From Microglena sp. YARC (Eukaryota > Chlorophyta > Chlorophyceae > Chlamydomonadales > Chlamydomonadaceae), in assembly GCA_022414725.1 (NCBI GenBank), contig CM039464.1:56773836-56837835 (forward strand): a DNA stretch of 64,000 bases, read 5' to 3'. Position numbers and translations under genes: made by a program. The notes beneath the pieces are model-generated. The model made no database searches. It saw nothing but the letters and a program-made list of their open reading frames with translations, and had not been told where the DNA came from. Shown here piece by piece: positions 23,063 to 31,420 of this stretch; position 1 is the first letter of the stretch, and every line of letters begins with the position of its first letter.

Positions 23063-24448
23063 TTAAAAGTGGTCATAGTTTTGTTTAAGAGAGGTGAGCC
23101 TGTCGTTGGGAATGTGCCCAAGACAGTGACCTGTGGGGTTATAAAGATATGAAGCGTTGGTATGTGTGTGTGTGGATTGGTCATTCAAAGTAGTTAGGAT
23201 GCCTGTTTGTATAATGTAGGCTGAGGGTGGTTGAATGTCCCAGTTTGGGTGCCTGTCGTGTGTGTCAATGTGCAAAAGTTTGTGAACCAGATTATGATTG
23301 TCAGCATTAAATCCTGGGGAGATGGCCCATTGGCCTTGTTGCTGGAGGTTAGTGAGGTGGATGTCCTTCCTGGGATTGAGGTGTGTGGTTATCGGAGGAG
23401 TGGTTTTAAAGGTGTGGGTTAATTGGTCATATGCTGGTTGTCCCAGTTCAACAAGGTGAGCCGCATGGTGAGATTGAGGTTTCCAATGTATGGTGGAGGT
23501 AGTGGAGGTAAGAGGTGTGCAGTGGTGGATGCTGTATCCCATGCGTGTGTAGGAGTTGATATGGTCGTTGTGCATGATGGTTGGGGCCCATTGGACGTGG
23601 ACAACGGTGGTGGTGGCAAGTTTGTCGTCGCTGTAAGAGCGCTTGCCCCGCCAGCTCGTAATGTGCAGGGCTCTGTACTGAGATCCGTAAGTAAGGTGAA
23701 GCAGGCGCGCCGGTGGTGCAGGTGCGCTGCTGTCGGGGAATGTCATGGCCTCGCGGATCCTGTCAGGGTGCGAGGTGGAGGTTATTTTATATGCGCGGTA
23801 GAATTTGGAGGAGGAGGAGTGTCGGATCCAAGATTTGCACAAGTAGTGGCGTGCTGACCAGGTGGCGTCACTGTTGGGGCAGCCCCATGCTTGGTGCGCG
23901 TGACTGCCTGCGATCTGCGTGGGCCACGCCCACCATTGGTTTCCTTCCAGGTCCCCAGTGGGGTCCGCCTCGTAGTCTGCATCAGTAAAGGTGGCGTGAG
24001 GTTGGTAGCGCTGGGTGAGTGGGGTGGAGGATTCGATAGGAGCAGGAAATTTAACGTTGTCTGTCGTGTTCTGCGAAATTGCGTAGCCAGGCGCAAGTTG
24101 CATGTGGGAGAGGGGGAGTGGGTCAGAGTGAGTTGGAGGAATGACGGTTGGGAGGGAGGAGAGGTGTGCGGTGAGGCGGTTCAGGGATCGTTTGTGGTGT
24201 TTAGTAATTTTGTGTAAAGTAATAAGAGAGAGGTCTGTAGTACTGATAAGATGAGTTCCCATGGGGGTGACCAGGTCGTGGTATGAGTAGATGTCCAGGT
24301 CGTGGAAAGGAGTCATGAGTGAGACAGGGATTGCCTGTGGTGGAAGAGGGAGAGAGTGTATGTTAAGTTTGTCAAGAAGTTCTGTGTCATTCCAAGAAAT
24401 TGTTATGTCAGATTTTTTAATAATTTCCAGCTGGCGGGCTAGGGACAT
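23063..24448 (-). CDS. LINE ORF2 region between RT and RNase H
   Basis: 461 codons open, the longest undisturbed part of ORF2. It starts MSLARQLEIIKKSDITISWNDTELLDKL and later has WWAWPTQIAGSHAHQAWGCP, RHYLCKSWIRH, and many His/Thr residues. Its position downstream of the RT thumb suggests the extended linker of Dualen-type proteins. No known catalytic motif was recognised. Confidence 0.6.
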   Translation of the reverse strand: MSLARQLEIIKKSDITISWNDTELLDKLNIHSLPLPPQAIPVSLMTPFHDLDIYSYHDLVTPMGTHLISTTDLSLITLHKITKHHKRSLNRLTAHLSSLPTVIPPTHSDPLPLSHMQLAPGYAISQNTTDNVKFPAPIESSTPLTQRYQPHATFTDADYEADPTGDLEGNQWWAWPTQIAGSHAHQAWGCPNSDATWSARHYLCKSWIRHSSSSKFYRAYKITSTSHPDRIREAMTFPDSSAPAPPARLLHLTYGSQYRALHITSWRGKRSYSDDKLATTTVVHVQWAPTIMHNDHINSYTRMGYSIHHCTPLTSTTSTIHWKPQSHHAAHLVELGQPAYDQLTHTFKTTPPITTHLNPRKDIHLTNLQQQGQWAISPGFNADNHNLVHKLLHIDTHDRHPNWDIQPPSAYIIQTGILTTLNDQSTHTHTNASYLYNPTGHCLGHIPNDRLTSLKQNYDHF

Positions 24449-24849
24449 ATATTTAAGTTGCTTGCGGAGAGAGAGAGAGGATCTAGAGTGGTCATGGTGG
24501 AGGTTGATTTGTCAAGAAGAGCCCTGGTGAGAATTCCCAGGTGACCTTGGTCGTTCATGGACTGGGTGAGGGCTGTTGCAGTAATCTGAGTATATTCAGT
24601 GAGTAGAGAGGGCACCCCTAGTCCTGCCTCTGTTTTGGAGAGGTGGAGTGCTCTTGTCGGAAAGGATCTAGGAAGGGAGCAGCAGAGTTTAATTGTTTTT
24701 AATACTGCTCTGTCAATGACATGAATGTCGGTTAGTGAGAAGGGAGCTACTATCATGGGGTATTTAATAGCTGCTCTGACACATTGTGAGATTATTCGTA
24801 GACATTGGGTGGGGTTTGCCCTATTTTTAGCTTTAGTGAGGATACTCAA
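24439..24849 (-). CDS. LINE RT C-terminal (thumb) region
   Basis: 136 codons with RAAIKYPMIVAPFSLTDIH, RAVLKTIKLCCSLPRSFPTRAL and KTEAGLGVPSLLTEYTQ, the usual sequence downstream of the RT palm in LINEs (helix, 'LP..FPT..L', 'GLGV.SL'). It lies in a different frame from the palm, so an indel near 24.85 kb is implied. Confidence 0.75.
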   Translation of the reverse strand: MSILTKAKNRANPTQCLRIISQCVRAAIKYPMIVAPFSLTDIHVIDRAVLKTIKLCCSLPRSFPTRALHLSKTEAGLGVPSLLTEYTQITATALTQSMNDQGHLGILTRALLDKSTSTMTTLDPLSLSASNLNICP

Positions 24850-25847
24850 GCCTTTGTTGTGGATGGTTTCAATAGTAGAGTGAAGTTGAGTTTTCCAATT
24901 GAAGGTAAGTGAGATGTGAACTCCAGGTATTTATAGGCTTGGTCTGGCGGCTGGTAGGTAGCATAGGAATTACCTAAAGGAATTTTTTCTAGCCTTTGTT
25001 TGAGAGTGTTGTTGTGAGTAGGTTGTGAGGGGTGTGATTTGTGGAGTATGCCACTAACCACACATTTAGTGGCGTTAAGAGGAATGCCCGACCAGATACT
25101 AAAAGTTTGAACTTTACCACATTGGATGCGAAGGTCCTCTGAGCTGCCGGTTAGGACGGCAGTGTCGTCAGCATACCCCAAGCTGCTAGTGTGGTTTTCA
25201 TCTGCTGTTGTGGAGGGTAGGGATGCTGCTCTGTATCCTCGTCCTCCAGAACGGAGCCATCTGTGTAGGGGTTCTAGAAAAATAATGAAGAGTAAGGGGG
25301 AGAGAGTGTCTCCCTGGATAGTGCCCCTAGTGATGGGGATAGGGGAGCCAGATGTATTGTTAAGGAGGATATGTGTAGTAGAGTTTGTGTAAATTCCTTT
25401 AATTGTATCTATAGTGTCATGGGTATAACCCAAGCTGTGCATAATGCAGAGAAGTTTTTGGTGATCAATCATGTTGAAGGCAGAGCTAAAGTCAAAGTAG
25501 GCAGCATAAAGATCCTGGTGGAAGAGGGCAGCATCCTCAATGTTGTGGAGTAGGGTCAAGAGTTGTCTATAGGTATTTTTGTCTTTTCTGAAACCCTCCT
25601 GGCAGGCACTAAGAATGTGATTGGTTTCAGAGTAGGTAGTAATAGTGTTGGTAACAAGAGAGGTCCAGAGTTTGGCTACAGCATTGTTAAGGCCTATTGG
25701 CCTGTAATTTTGAGGTAAGCAAGGATCTGATTTTTTGTAGAGCATGACTGTGTGGGAGATTTTCCAGCAGTCTGGTGTTTCTCCCAGGATCCATACTAAC
25801 TGCATGAGTTTGTGTATGGTGAGGTGCATTTCCTGTGGGAGGCACAT
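24846..25847 (-). CDS. LINE reverse transcriptase (palm)
   Basis: 333 codons. LINE-type RT motifs in order: LPQNYRPIGLNNAVAKL (44-60), GFRKDKNT (85-92), motif A YFDFSSAFNMID (117-128), motif B RGTIQGDTLSPLLF (174-187), and catalytic YADD in SLGYADDTAVL (223-232). Motif spacing is normal for non-LTR RT and all catalytic acids are kept. This is the enzyme for target-primed reverse transcription. Confidence 0.93.
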   Translation of the reverse strand: MCLPQEMHLTIHKLMQLVWILGETPDCWKISHTVMLYKKSDPCLPQNYRPIGLNNAVAKLWTSLVTNTITTYSETNHILSACQEGFRKDKNTYRQLLTLLHNIEDAALFHQDLYAAYFDFSSAFNMIDHQKLLCIMHSLGYTHDTIDTIKGIYTNSTTHILLNNTSGSPIPITRGTIQGDTLSPLLFIIFLEPLHRWLRSGGRGYRAASLPSTTADENHTSSLGYADDTAVLTGSSEDLRIQCGKVQTFSIWSGIPLNATKCVVSGILHKSHPSQPTHNNTLKQRLEKIPLGNSYATYQPPDQAYKYLEFTSHLPSIGKLNFTLLLKPSTTKA

Positions 25848-25991
25848 AAGTAGTTCATTAGGTATGCCGTCTGGGCCTGTGGCTTTGTTAGTGGAGAGTT
25901 TCCTGATGCAGTCATCATAGGTGGTTGAGGAGGAGAGATAGGTGTACGGGGAGGCAGTGGTTTGTATGGAGTTGGCTGGAGTTTCAAGGTG

Positions 25992-26540
25992 TTATTTGTC
26001 TGTGTGTGTTTCCCATGGAGGGGGAGTGGCATGTCGGGTATAATCATCTAAGATGGGTGGTGTGGGAGGTGACATAAGTTTACCCATGTGTTTGGTCAAA
26101 ACTTCCAGGAGACCCTGGGTACTGGTGCTAAGCGTGTCTGAGGATGCGTCCAGTAGGGCAGTGGGAGTGTGTGTGTAATTTTCAGGAGAGAAAATATACC
26201 TGTGAGTTTGTCGTGCCTGTGTGCTGAGGCGGCGTCTGAATTTCTTGATGGAGGCAGTTGCTCTCTCCTCTTTGAGTGCAGCCTGCATGTGACGTAGTTC
26301 TGTAATACTTTGTTTAATATCAGCAGTTAGAGAGAGGCAGTAGTCAGGGAGGAGTAAGTTTTGTAGGTGCTGTTGTATTTTAATTTTAGTGGTAGGTGAG
26401 TATGTGCCTGCCGTATGAGGTGTGCTTCTGAGATCCATGTATTGTTGTTGGTCAAGGTGATTGGAGGCTGTTCGAAGTGCTTTAATGTGTTTAATATGGT
26501 AGTTAAGACGTCTGTAGGTTTTAGCAGTTTGTCTGGGCAA
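25992..26540 (-). CDS. LINE ORF2 linker between APE and RT
   Basis: 182 codons, basic and helical at the start (RQTAKTYRRLNYHIKHIKALR) with KEERATASIKKFRRRLSTQARQTHRYIFSPE, typical of the EN-RT linker of LINEs (often ending in a block '...KK.....F..'). It continues in another frame at 25796-26047 towards the RT (DGIPNELL-like NYLCASHRK) and is preceded by a frame at 26716-26967. Confidence 0.7.
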   Translation of the reverse strand: MPRQTAKTYRRLNYHIKHIKALRTASNHLDQQQYMDLRSTPHTAGTYSPTTKIKIQQHLQNLLLPDYCLSLTADIKQSITELRHMQAALKEERATASIKKFRRRLSTQARQTHRYIFSPENYTHTPTALLDASSDTLSTSTQGLLEVLTKHMGKLMSPPTPPILDDYTRHATPPPWETHTDK

Positions 26541-26960
26541 AAAAATGCCTGGTGTGCTAGACTTAATTAATGGGGCAGATGTCAGTCATGATGGAAAGAG
26601 CTTGGTGAAGAGTGATCATGAGATGATCTGCCATGCTGTTAAGATTTTCTGGCATGGTGGCTGTGAGTTCTTGTCTAATAGATTGGATGTGTGCAGATGT
26701 TTTATCTTCTCCCAGTTAAGTTTGTGCTATAGTCCTAGCTTTATTTATGTTGATGTGGCTGTGTTGAAATTGATGGAGAAATTTATTTGAGATTGCCTCT
26801 TTGGCTTTGGCCATGTCCTGTTGCTTGAGAGGGAGTTGCAGTTGGGGTGTTGGAGTGTGAGGTGGTGTGTCGAGGTTGGGAGGAGGAAAGAGAGAGGAGG
26901 TAATTTGTTGTTCCAGGGTCAAGTGGTCAAGTGTGTCTCCCATTTGGTGTGTGGTTTCTG

Positions 26961-27755
26961 TCACCATCCCATGGTTGCAGGTGGGGGGGTGATGAGAATG
27001 ATGTCATCTATCCTGCTGCTGTAGGAGGTGTTGTCTGAGTAAGTATGGGGACGTGGTGATGGTTGGATGTGAATTGAATATTTATTAAGATGCTGGTAGT
27101 GAGGCTGGTCCTCCAGGTGATGGACTGTGTTGCTTCTATCAGTAAGGTAGTAAGCTGCATTCCAGTCTCCCCCTGCAATATAGTGGTGAGAGGGGTTCTG
27201 GGATATGATGTAGTGGATGTGTTCATAGATGCGGGCTCTTTTGGCAGGATCATTGCAGGGCATGTAGACACCTAGAATGTGAGTGATGTTGTTAATAGTT
27301 TGATGAGTGAGATGACCAGCTATGTCAGTGGGGATTTCATGTTTAATTAGGTGTGCAGTAAGTGTCTTTTTGATAAGTGTGATGACTCCAGCTGAGCGGG
27401 TAACAATGTTGTCTGCATTGGTAGCTTGCTTAATGTTTTTGCTGCTGTGATGAAAGTGGTAGTCAGAGAGGTCTTGTTTGATCATATTAATTATGCCTGT
27501 ATTGTTGGAGGTGAGTTTTGTTTCGGTGAGAATAGCAATGTCTGGCTCATTAGTTCGAATATGGTCATAGAGTGTTTCCCAGGATGAGAAGATGCCTCTG
27601 CAGTTGGAAGTGATAATGTTAGTGAGATAGAGTGCAGTTTGCTGTTGTTGAACAGGATGTGAAGTAGTATGAGTAATTTTAATTCTTTTCGTTGGAAGGG
27701 TTTTGGTGGTGAGTCTGGGAGGAGCAGGTTTTCTTGGTAGGAGGTTCTGCCCCAA
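26961..27755 (-). CDS. LINE APE-type endonuclease
   Basis: 264 codons. Exonuclease/endonuclease/phosphatase motifs: NIITSNCRGIFSSW (the N of motif I), DIAILTETKL (the catalytic E), TRSAGVITLIKK, ILGVYMPCND (the Y), IAGGDWNAAYY (D-x-N) and YSSRIDDIIL (S-x-x-D-D). It lacks only the final SDH block, which may lie in the shifted frame 26716-26967. Upstream it overlaps ORF1 by about 77 bp in another frame. It nicks target DNA to start reverse transcription. Confidence 0.88.
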   Translation of the reverse strand: MGQNLLPRKPAPPRLTTKTLPTKRIKITHTTSHPVQQQQTALYLTNIITSNCRGIFSSWETLYDHIRTNEPDIAILTETKLTSNNTGIINMIKQDLSDYHFHHSSKNIKQATNADNIVTRSAGVITLIKKTLTAHLIKHEIPTDIAGHLTHQTINNITHILGVYMPCNDPAKRARIYEHIHYIISQNPSHHYIAGGDWNAAYYLTDRSNTVHHLEDQPHYQHLNKYSIHIQPSPRPHTYSDNTSYSSRIDDIILITPPPATMGW

Positions 27756-29943
27756 AGATTCTGCATTGGCGAAACTTAGTGAAGTCAGGAAGGACGACTT
27801 TGCTAGGTATAGGGAGAGGTGTGTTGTGCATCTGGTGTGTGCAGAGGTGTGAGCGTTTTGTAGTTAAATTATTTTTCTTTGCAGGAGATGTTTTTTGTTT
27901 TGATCTGGGAGGTTCCTCATCGTCAGAGACTAAGTAAATAGTTTCTGTGGGGTCTTTTTGATTTAAAGAGGGAGAATCTATGGGATCTTCTTGATCTGAT
28001 AAGGTGGAGTCTAGGAGATCTGAGAAAGTTAGATCTGAGGAGTTATCCTGATCTGGTAAGTTGTGATCTGTGAGTTCTGCAGGCCATGGGGAAGTTATGT
28101 GGTCCATACTGTGGGGAGAGTCAGGATGGTTGTGAGTGGGTGTGGTGTTACTAGTAGGGGAGATCATGTCAACAGTCTCCCTAATAGGGTGGCCTGGTGT
28201 GTGGTTAATTTCTGGTTGAAAAGGGTGTGAAAGGAAGGAGGGTGATGTTTTGGTAAGAGTGTAGATGTGCCCTTGGAGTTTTATCCAATCTTGTGAGTGG
28301 AGAAGACTAGGGCCGTTGTGTTCAGAGTTCATGTCCCACCACTTACCATTAATTTGCTTAATGGTGGTAGCATGTCCATATCCACAGTTGTAGTGGAGGA
28401 TAAACCTTGAGCAGCTGGGAGGAAGCCGAGATAAAATTTGCTGTTTAGTGCTGCCAGGCATAATTCCTGCAGAATAATTCTCAGATGTGTCTTCAGTTGT
28501 TGGTGTAGTAGGGGGAGGATGGGATGGAGTATATGTTTGTGAGTTCCTGTGGCCAGTGAGAGAGCCTAAGTGAGATTTCCTGTTAGCCAGGTAATAGTTG
28601 ACTAAAGGGATTGTGTAGTTACCGGTTAGTTTGTTGAAATAGCAACGTTCTAGATCCCACTCATGTTGAGTGTAGTTAGTGACGTGTGTGTTGAGGTTTA
28701 TGGAGAACTGTAGGACCTCTTTGTAGTCCAGGGCCTTGTATCCGAGGTAGGCGTTAATAGAATGAACTTGACAGTGACAGTCTATTTGAGGTTCCCAATA
28801 GCTAGAGCTGTTTACAGGAGTGGAACGAAGTCTGGGAGTAGGTCTACCTCCCCTAGGAGCTGTATCCCAGGTAGGATGAGTCAAAGTTCTAAAGTCCTGA
28901 GTACAGGATTTCCTATTAGGTTCACAGCTAGAATTCTGCTTTACAGAGGAATTAAGAAGAAAGAAGCTATTCACGGTTGACTTGTCAATAGTGGGTGTAC
29001 TCTGTACTGTTGTCAATAGCTTGGTACACCCTAGGATCCAACAAGTAGCCAGAAGGAGAGGAACAATCAGAAGAGTTTTGCAGAAGATGAGAGAAGAGTT
29101 GTAGGACACAGTTGTCCAGGGTTGATTGTAAAGCAGGTTGTGAGCATAGGGACTTGCAACTTCGTCATTGATTAATGTTGTCGAGGACGACAATGCCATG
29201 AGGGGCACATCGGGACTTGCACCCACGCCATGGGAGGCTGTATTAATCGCCAGAGACGATGATGCCACGAGGGGCACATCGGGACTTGCACCCACGCCAC
29301 GAGAGGCTGTATTAATCGTCAGAGACGACAATGCCACGAGGGGCATATCGGGACTTGCACCCACGCCGCGAGGGGCGGTATTAGTAGCTGTGAGAGGCTT
29401 AGAGAATATGGGGTTTCGAAGATGGCCAATGAGTGTAGTGTTGAGATGTTTGCAGTTTATAAGATAGTGCGGTGTGGTAGCCAGGGGAACGAGGTATGCG
29501 GCGGTGTGGTGAGAAGGTGGGAAAGCGAGGCGGGAATTAGCAGCTTGTTTCTCGCGGCGGTTCGATTTCCTATCGATCTTACCTTGTTGCACCCTGTTTT
29601 GTTGAGCTCCCATTGAATACATGCTGGTGGCTGGGTAAGTGTTAGGTGCGAAGAAAGATAAGGGAGTGCGGAGAGAGACTGTTGAAGCGGCGGTGATATT
29701 CAAACGGTTGACGAAAAGAAGGGCAATGATAAGGTGGATGACAGAGTTCGTAGTAGGAGGATTTCGTCTGTCTTGTTTGTTCAAGATATTTTTCTTGGAG
29801 ATTTGGTATTGAGTGTGTGGACAGGGTTCATCTTCGCATTCCCCTACCTCCCTCCTGCGGGCAATCTGCGTTTGGACTTCTCCAAGGTGCTTCTTGCCCG
29901 GAATCGGATGAGCATTGGAGCGGCAAATCAGTGGACATCTCAA
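27679..29943 (-). CDS. LINE ORF1 with Josephin-like cysteine protease domain
   Basis: 754 codons from the first in-frame TTG; the first plausible ATGs are near 29.61 kb (MYSMGAQQNR). In order: a basic N-terminal part, three 23-residue repeats, a hydrophobic segment TLLIVPLLLATCWILGC that could span a membrane, a protease-like domain (about 385-560), and an acidic then Lys-rich tail (SDDEEPPRSKQKTSPAKKNN). The protease call rests on C389/C391 in DCHCQVHSINAYLG, which resembles the Cys box of ataxin-3 Josephin (C..H.LN..L.G), and on HATTIKQINGKWWDMNS with H524 and D537, which aligns without gaps to the His/Asn box of Josephin with D for N. Seen: the motifs. Inferred: deubiquitinase-like activity. 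Known Dualen elements carry, as I recall, an OTU-type protease; this is not an OTU motif set. The tail may include nucleic-acid binding. Confidence 0.65.
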   Translation of the reverse strand: MRCPLICRSNAHPIPGKKHLGEVQTQIARRREVGECEDEPCPHTQYQISKKNILNKQDRRNPPTTNSVIHLIIALLFVNRLNITAASTVSLRTPLSFFAPNTYPATSMYSMGAQQNRVQQGKIDRKSNRREKQAANSRLAFPPSHHTAAYLVPLATTPHYLINCKHLNTTLIGHLRNPIFSKPLTATNTAPRGVGASPDMPLVALSSLTINTASRGVGASPDVPLVASSSLAINTASHGVGASPDVPLMALSSSTTLINDEVASPYAHNLLYNQPWTTVSYNSSLIFCKTLLIVPLLLATCWILGCTKLLTTVQSTPTIDKSTVNSFFLLNSSVKQNSSCEPNRKSCTQDFRTLTHPTWDTAPRGGRPTPRLRSTPVNSSSYWEPQIDCHCQVHSINAYLGYKALDYKEVLQFSINLNTHVTNYTQHEWDLERCYFNKLTGNYTIPLVNYYLANRKSHLGSLTGHRNSQTYTPSHPPPTTPTTEDTSENYSAGIMPGSTKQQILSRLPPSCSRFILHYNCGYGHATTIKQINGKWWDMNSEHNGPSLLHSQDWIKLQGHIYTLTKTSPSFLSHPFQPEINHTPGHPIRETVDMISPTSNTTPTHNHPDSPHSMDHITSPWPAELTDHNLPDQDNSSDLTFSDLLDSTLSDQEDPIDSPSLNQKDPTETIYLVSDDEEPPRSKQKTSPAKKNNLTTKRSHLCTHQMHNTPLPIPSKVVLPDFTKFRQCRIFGAEPPTKKTCSSQTHHQNPSNEKN
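29166..29400 (-). repeat. 69-bp repeats inside LINE ORF1
   Basis: 'cgggacttgcacccacgcc' recurs at 29211, 29280 and 29349, exactly 69 bp apart, giving 23-residue protein repeats (TASRGVGASPDVPLVA and variants). The period is in frame, so the ORF stays open. Copy differences are mostly third-position or conservative changes. Confidence 0.85.
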
Positions 29944-30087
29944 ATCAGGAAAGTTCGCGAATTGATGATCATTGCAAAGCCTAGCGTCGTCGCATCCCGA
30001 TTCCAGTCTCCGCTTATGCGGAGGGGAAGTAGCGCCTACGAAATGTGCTTCGGAAAAAGTGACCTGTCAGATGATATTTGTATTCTG

Positions 30088-31228
30088 ACTAACGTGACGT
30101 AGCAAGGGCAACTATTACGAAGTAACAAGCAGCTATGAAGGCATAGGGCCAGAAAGACTTAGTTAGTTTAGACTCCAGGTGGATGCTCCTAGCTATAGAC
30201 TGTAAGACCCCATTGTACCTCTCCACAGTTGCATTCTGCTGTGCAGTGTATGCCAACGATAACTCATGCACTGCCCCAACCGATATCAGCCAATCCTCAA
30301 ACCACTTTACTATAAACTCCTTAGCCCTGTCAGATCTCAGACACTTAAAGGCAAACCCATGCAGCTGATTCATCCATCTGAGGATGATAGTTTGGACTGC
30401 TAAGGGAGCTTCATCTCTGGTCCTCAAGCACAATACCTCAGCATAGCCAGAGTATTGGTCTGTGAGGCACAGAATATAAAACTCCCCACGCAGACCCCTA
30501 ATATGAACTGGTCCCATGATATCCAAGTGAAGGCGTTGGAGAGGTGCACGGATCTTAGTTTTGCTTTCTTTAGGAAAAGGGAGACGTTTGCCCTTAGCCT
30601 TCTGACAAGCATCACAAGGGATCTTAGCCAGTTTGTGCACCTGCTTGAGTGAGAAGGGTAAGTTCTTAACCATACCTTTCTTGACAAGTCTGCGCATGGC
30701 ATCAAAGCCGGGGTGACCCAGCCGCCTATGCCACAGCCATTCAGGAGTGGTAGGGATAACAACTCCACCGTCCTCATCAACATCAAGTGCAAAATCTGGG
30801 TAATCGTCAGCACCAAACAAACAGCCACCGGTGGTGTAACAAGGCCTACATGCAAACTTGTAAACACCATCACTGGAGGCAGGGAAGGACCAGAGAACAG
30901 AAGAGCCCTGAGTGGCAGTGCAACTAAGACTATCAAAAGAAACCTTGCGGTGGAGAGAATGAGCCACAGCATTTACTGACAGGAGGTTCACCGGACAGTG
31001 AGGTATGTAGAGAACATCAGTTAGAGTGATTGGTGTTGGTAACCAATCACTACATAACTCAATGGATCCCATACCTTCTGCCCGTTGAACCACACCATCA
31101 CCAAATCGAACTGATGGCAGATTCGGAGGAACATTAAACACAGTGAACAAAGACCTATCACCTGTGATAGACATTCCAGCTCCAGAATCCACATGCCAGA
31201 CACCCTCAGACAGGCTAGGGCTACACAC
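30088..31228 (-). pseudogene. Copia protease and integrase (interrupted)
   Basis: The frame carries the aspartic protease site WHVDSGAGMSITG (DSG at 14-16 from the GTG codon that opens this stretch), the pre-integrase zinc finger H167-x4-H172...C205-x2-C208, and the integrase core D236 (HLDIMGP), D300 (RSDRAKEF) and E336 (NATVERYNG), the last two 36 apart as in D,D-35-E. The frame in fact runs on upstream through a TAG near 31270. Downstream, after FWPYAFIAACYF, about 35 codons found in the homologous copy (GWHTLYEMFYGVVPNV...FG) are missing, the frame shifts into CPCYVTL, and the LINE begins. As written, no full integrase can be made. Confidence 0.9.
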
Positions 31229-31420
31229 ATTAGAGAACTTCGAGGTGCAGGAGAATAGGACAGAGCTTACCTCCTACTTCTGCATAGCAAATCCATCAAT
31301 CTGAGCCTGCAAGGAGGACAGTTGCTTTGGAGTAAGCGCACCTGGAAGGGCCAGGTTAACAGGCATCGGTCCAGGACGCGATGCACCATCACCGACTCGT
31401 TTCAGGTGCGGGTACTTCGT

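Larger units (their letters stand above)
20511..30087 (-). mobile_element. Dualen-like LINE (APE + RT + RNase H + RLE) in copia integrase
   Basis: The left edge is exact: copia sequence 'cttcccatt' is followed by the LINE tail, and copia resumes at about 30088 ('actaacgtgacg'), judged against the uninterrupted copy at about 62050 where 'cttcccatttactaaggtgac' is continuous. Only about one base is lost and I see no target duplication. Order on the minus strand: ORF1 with cysteine-protease-like domain, APE endonuclease, RT, long linker, RNase H, zinc knuckle, restriction-like endonuclease, 3' UTR ending in AATTTC repeats. Both endonuclease types in one element are the hallmark of the Dualen/RandI clade known from Chlamydomonas. 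ORF2 changes frame about eight times as written. Confidence 0.9.

Noticed and set aside
24846..25847. Group II intron or retron reverse transcriptase
   Set aside because: APE endonuclease upstream, RNase H downstream and LINE-type motif B (QGDTLSP) place it in non-LTR retrotransposons.
29734..30102. 122-codon plus-strand frame at the LINE 5' end
   Set aside because: Opposite strand of the LINE 5' region and the copia junction; no known domain.
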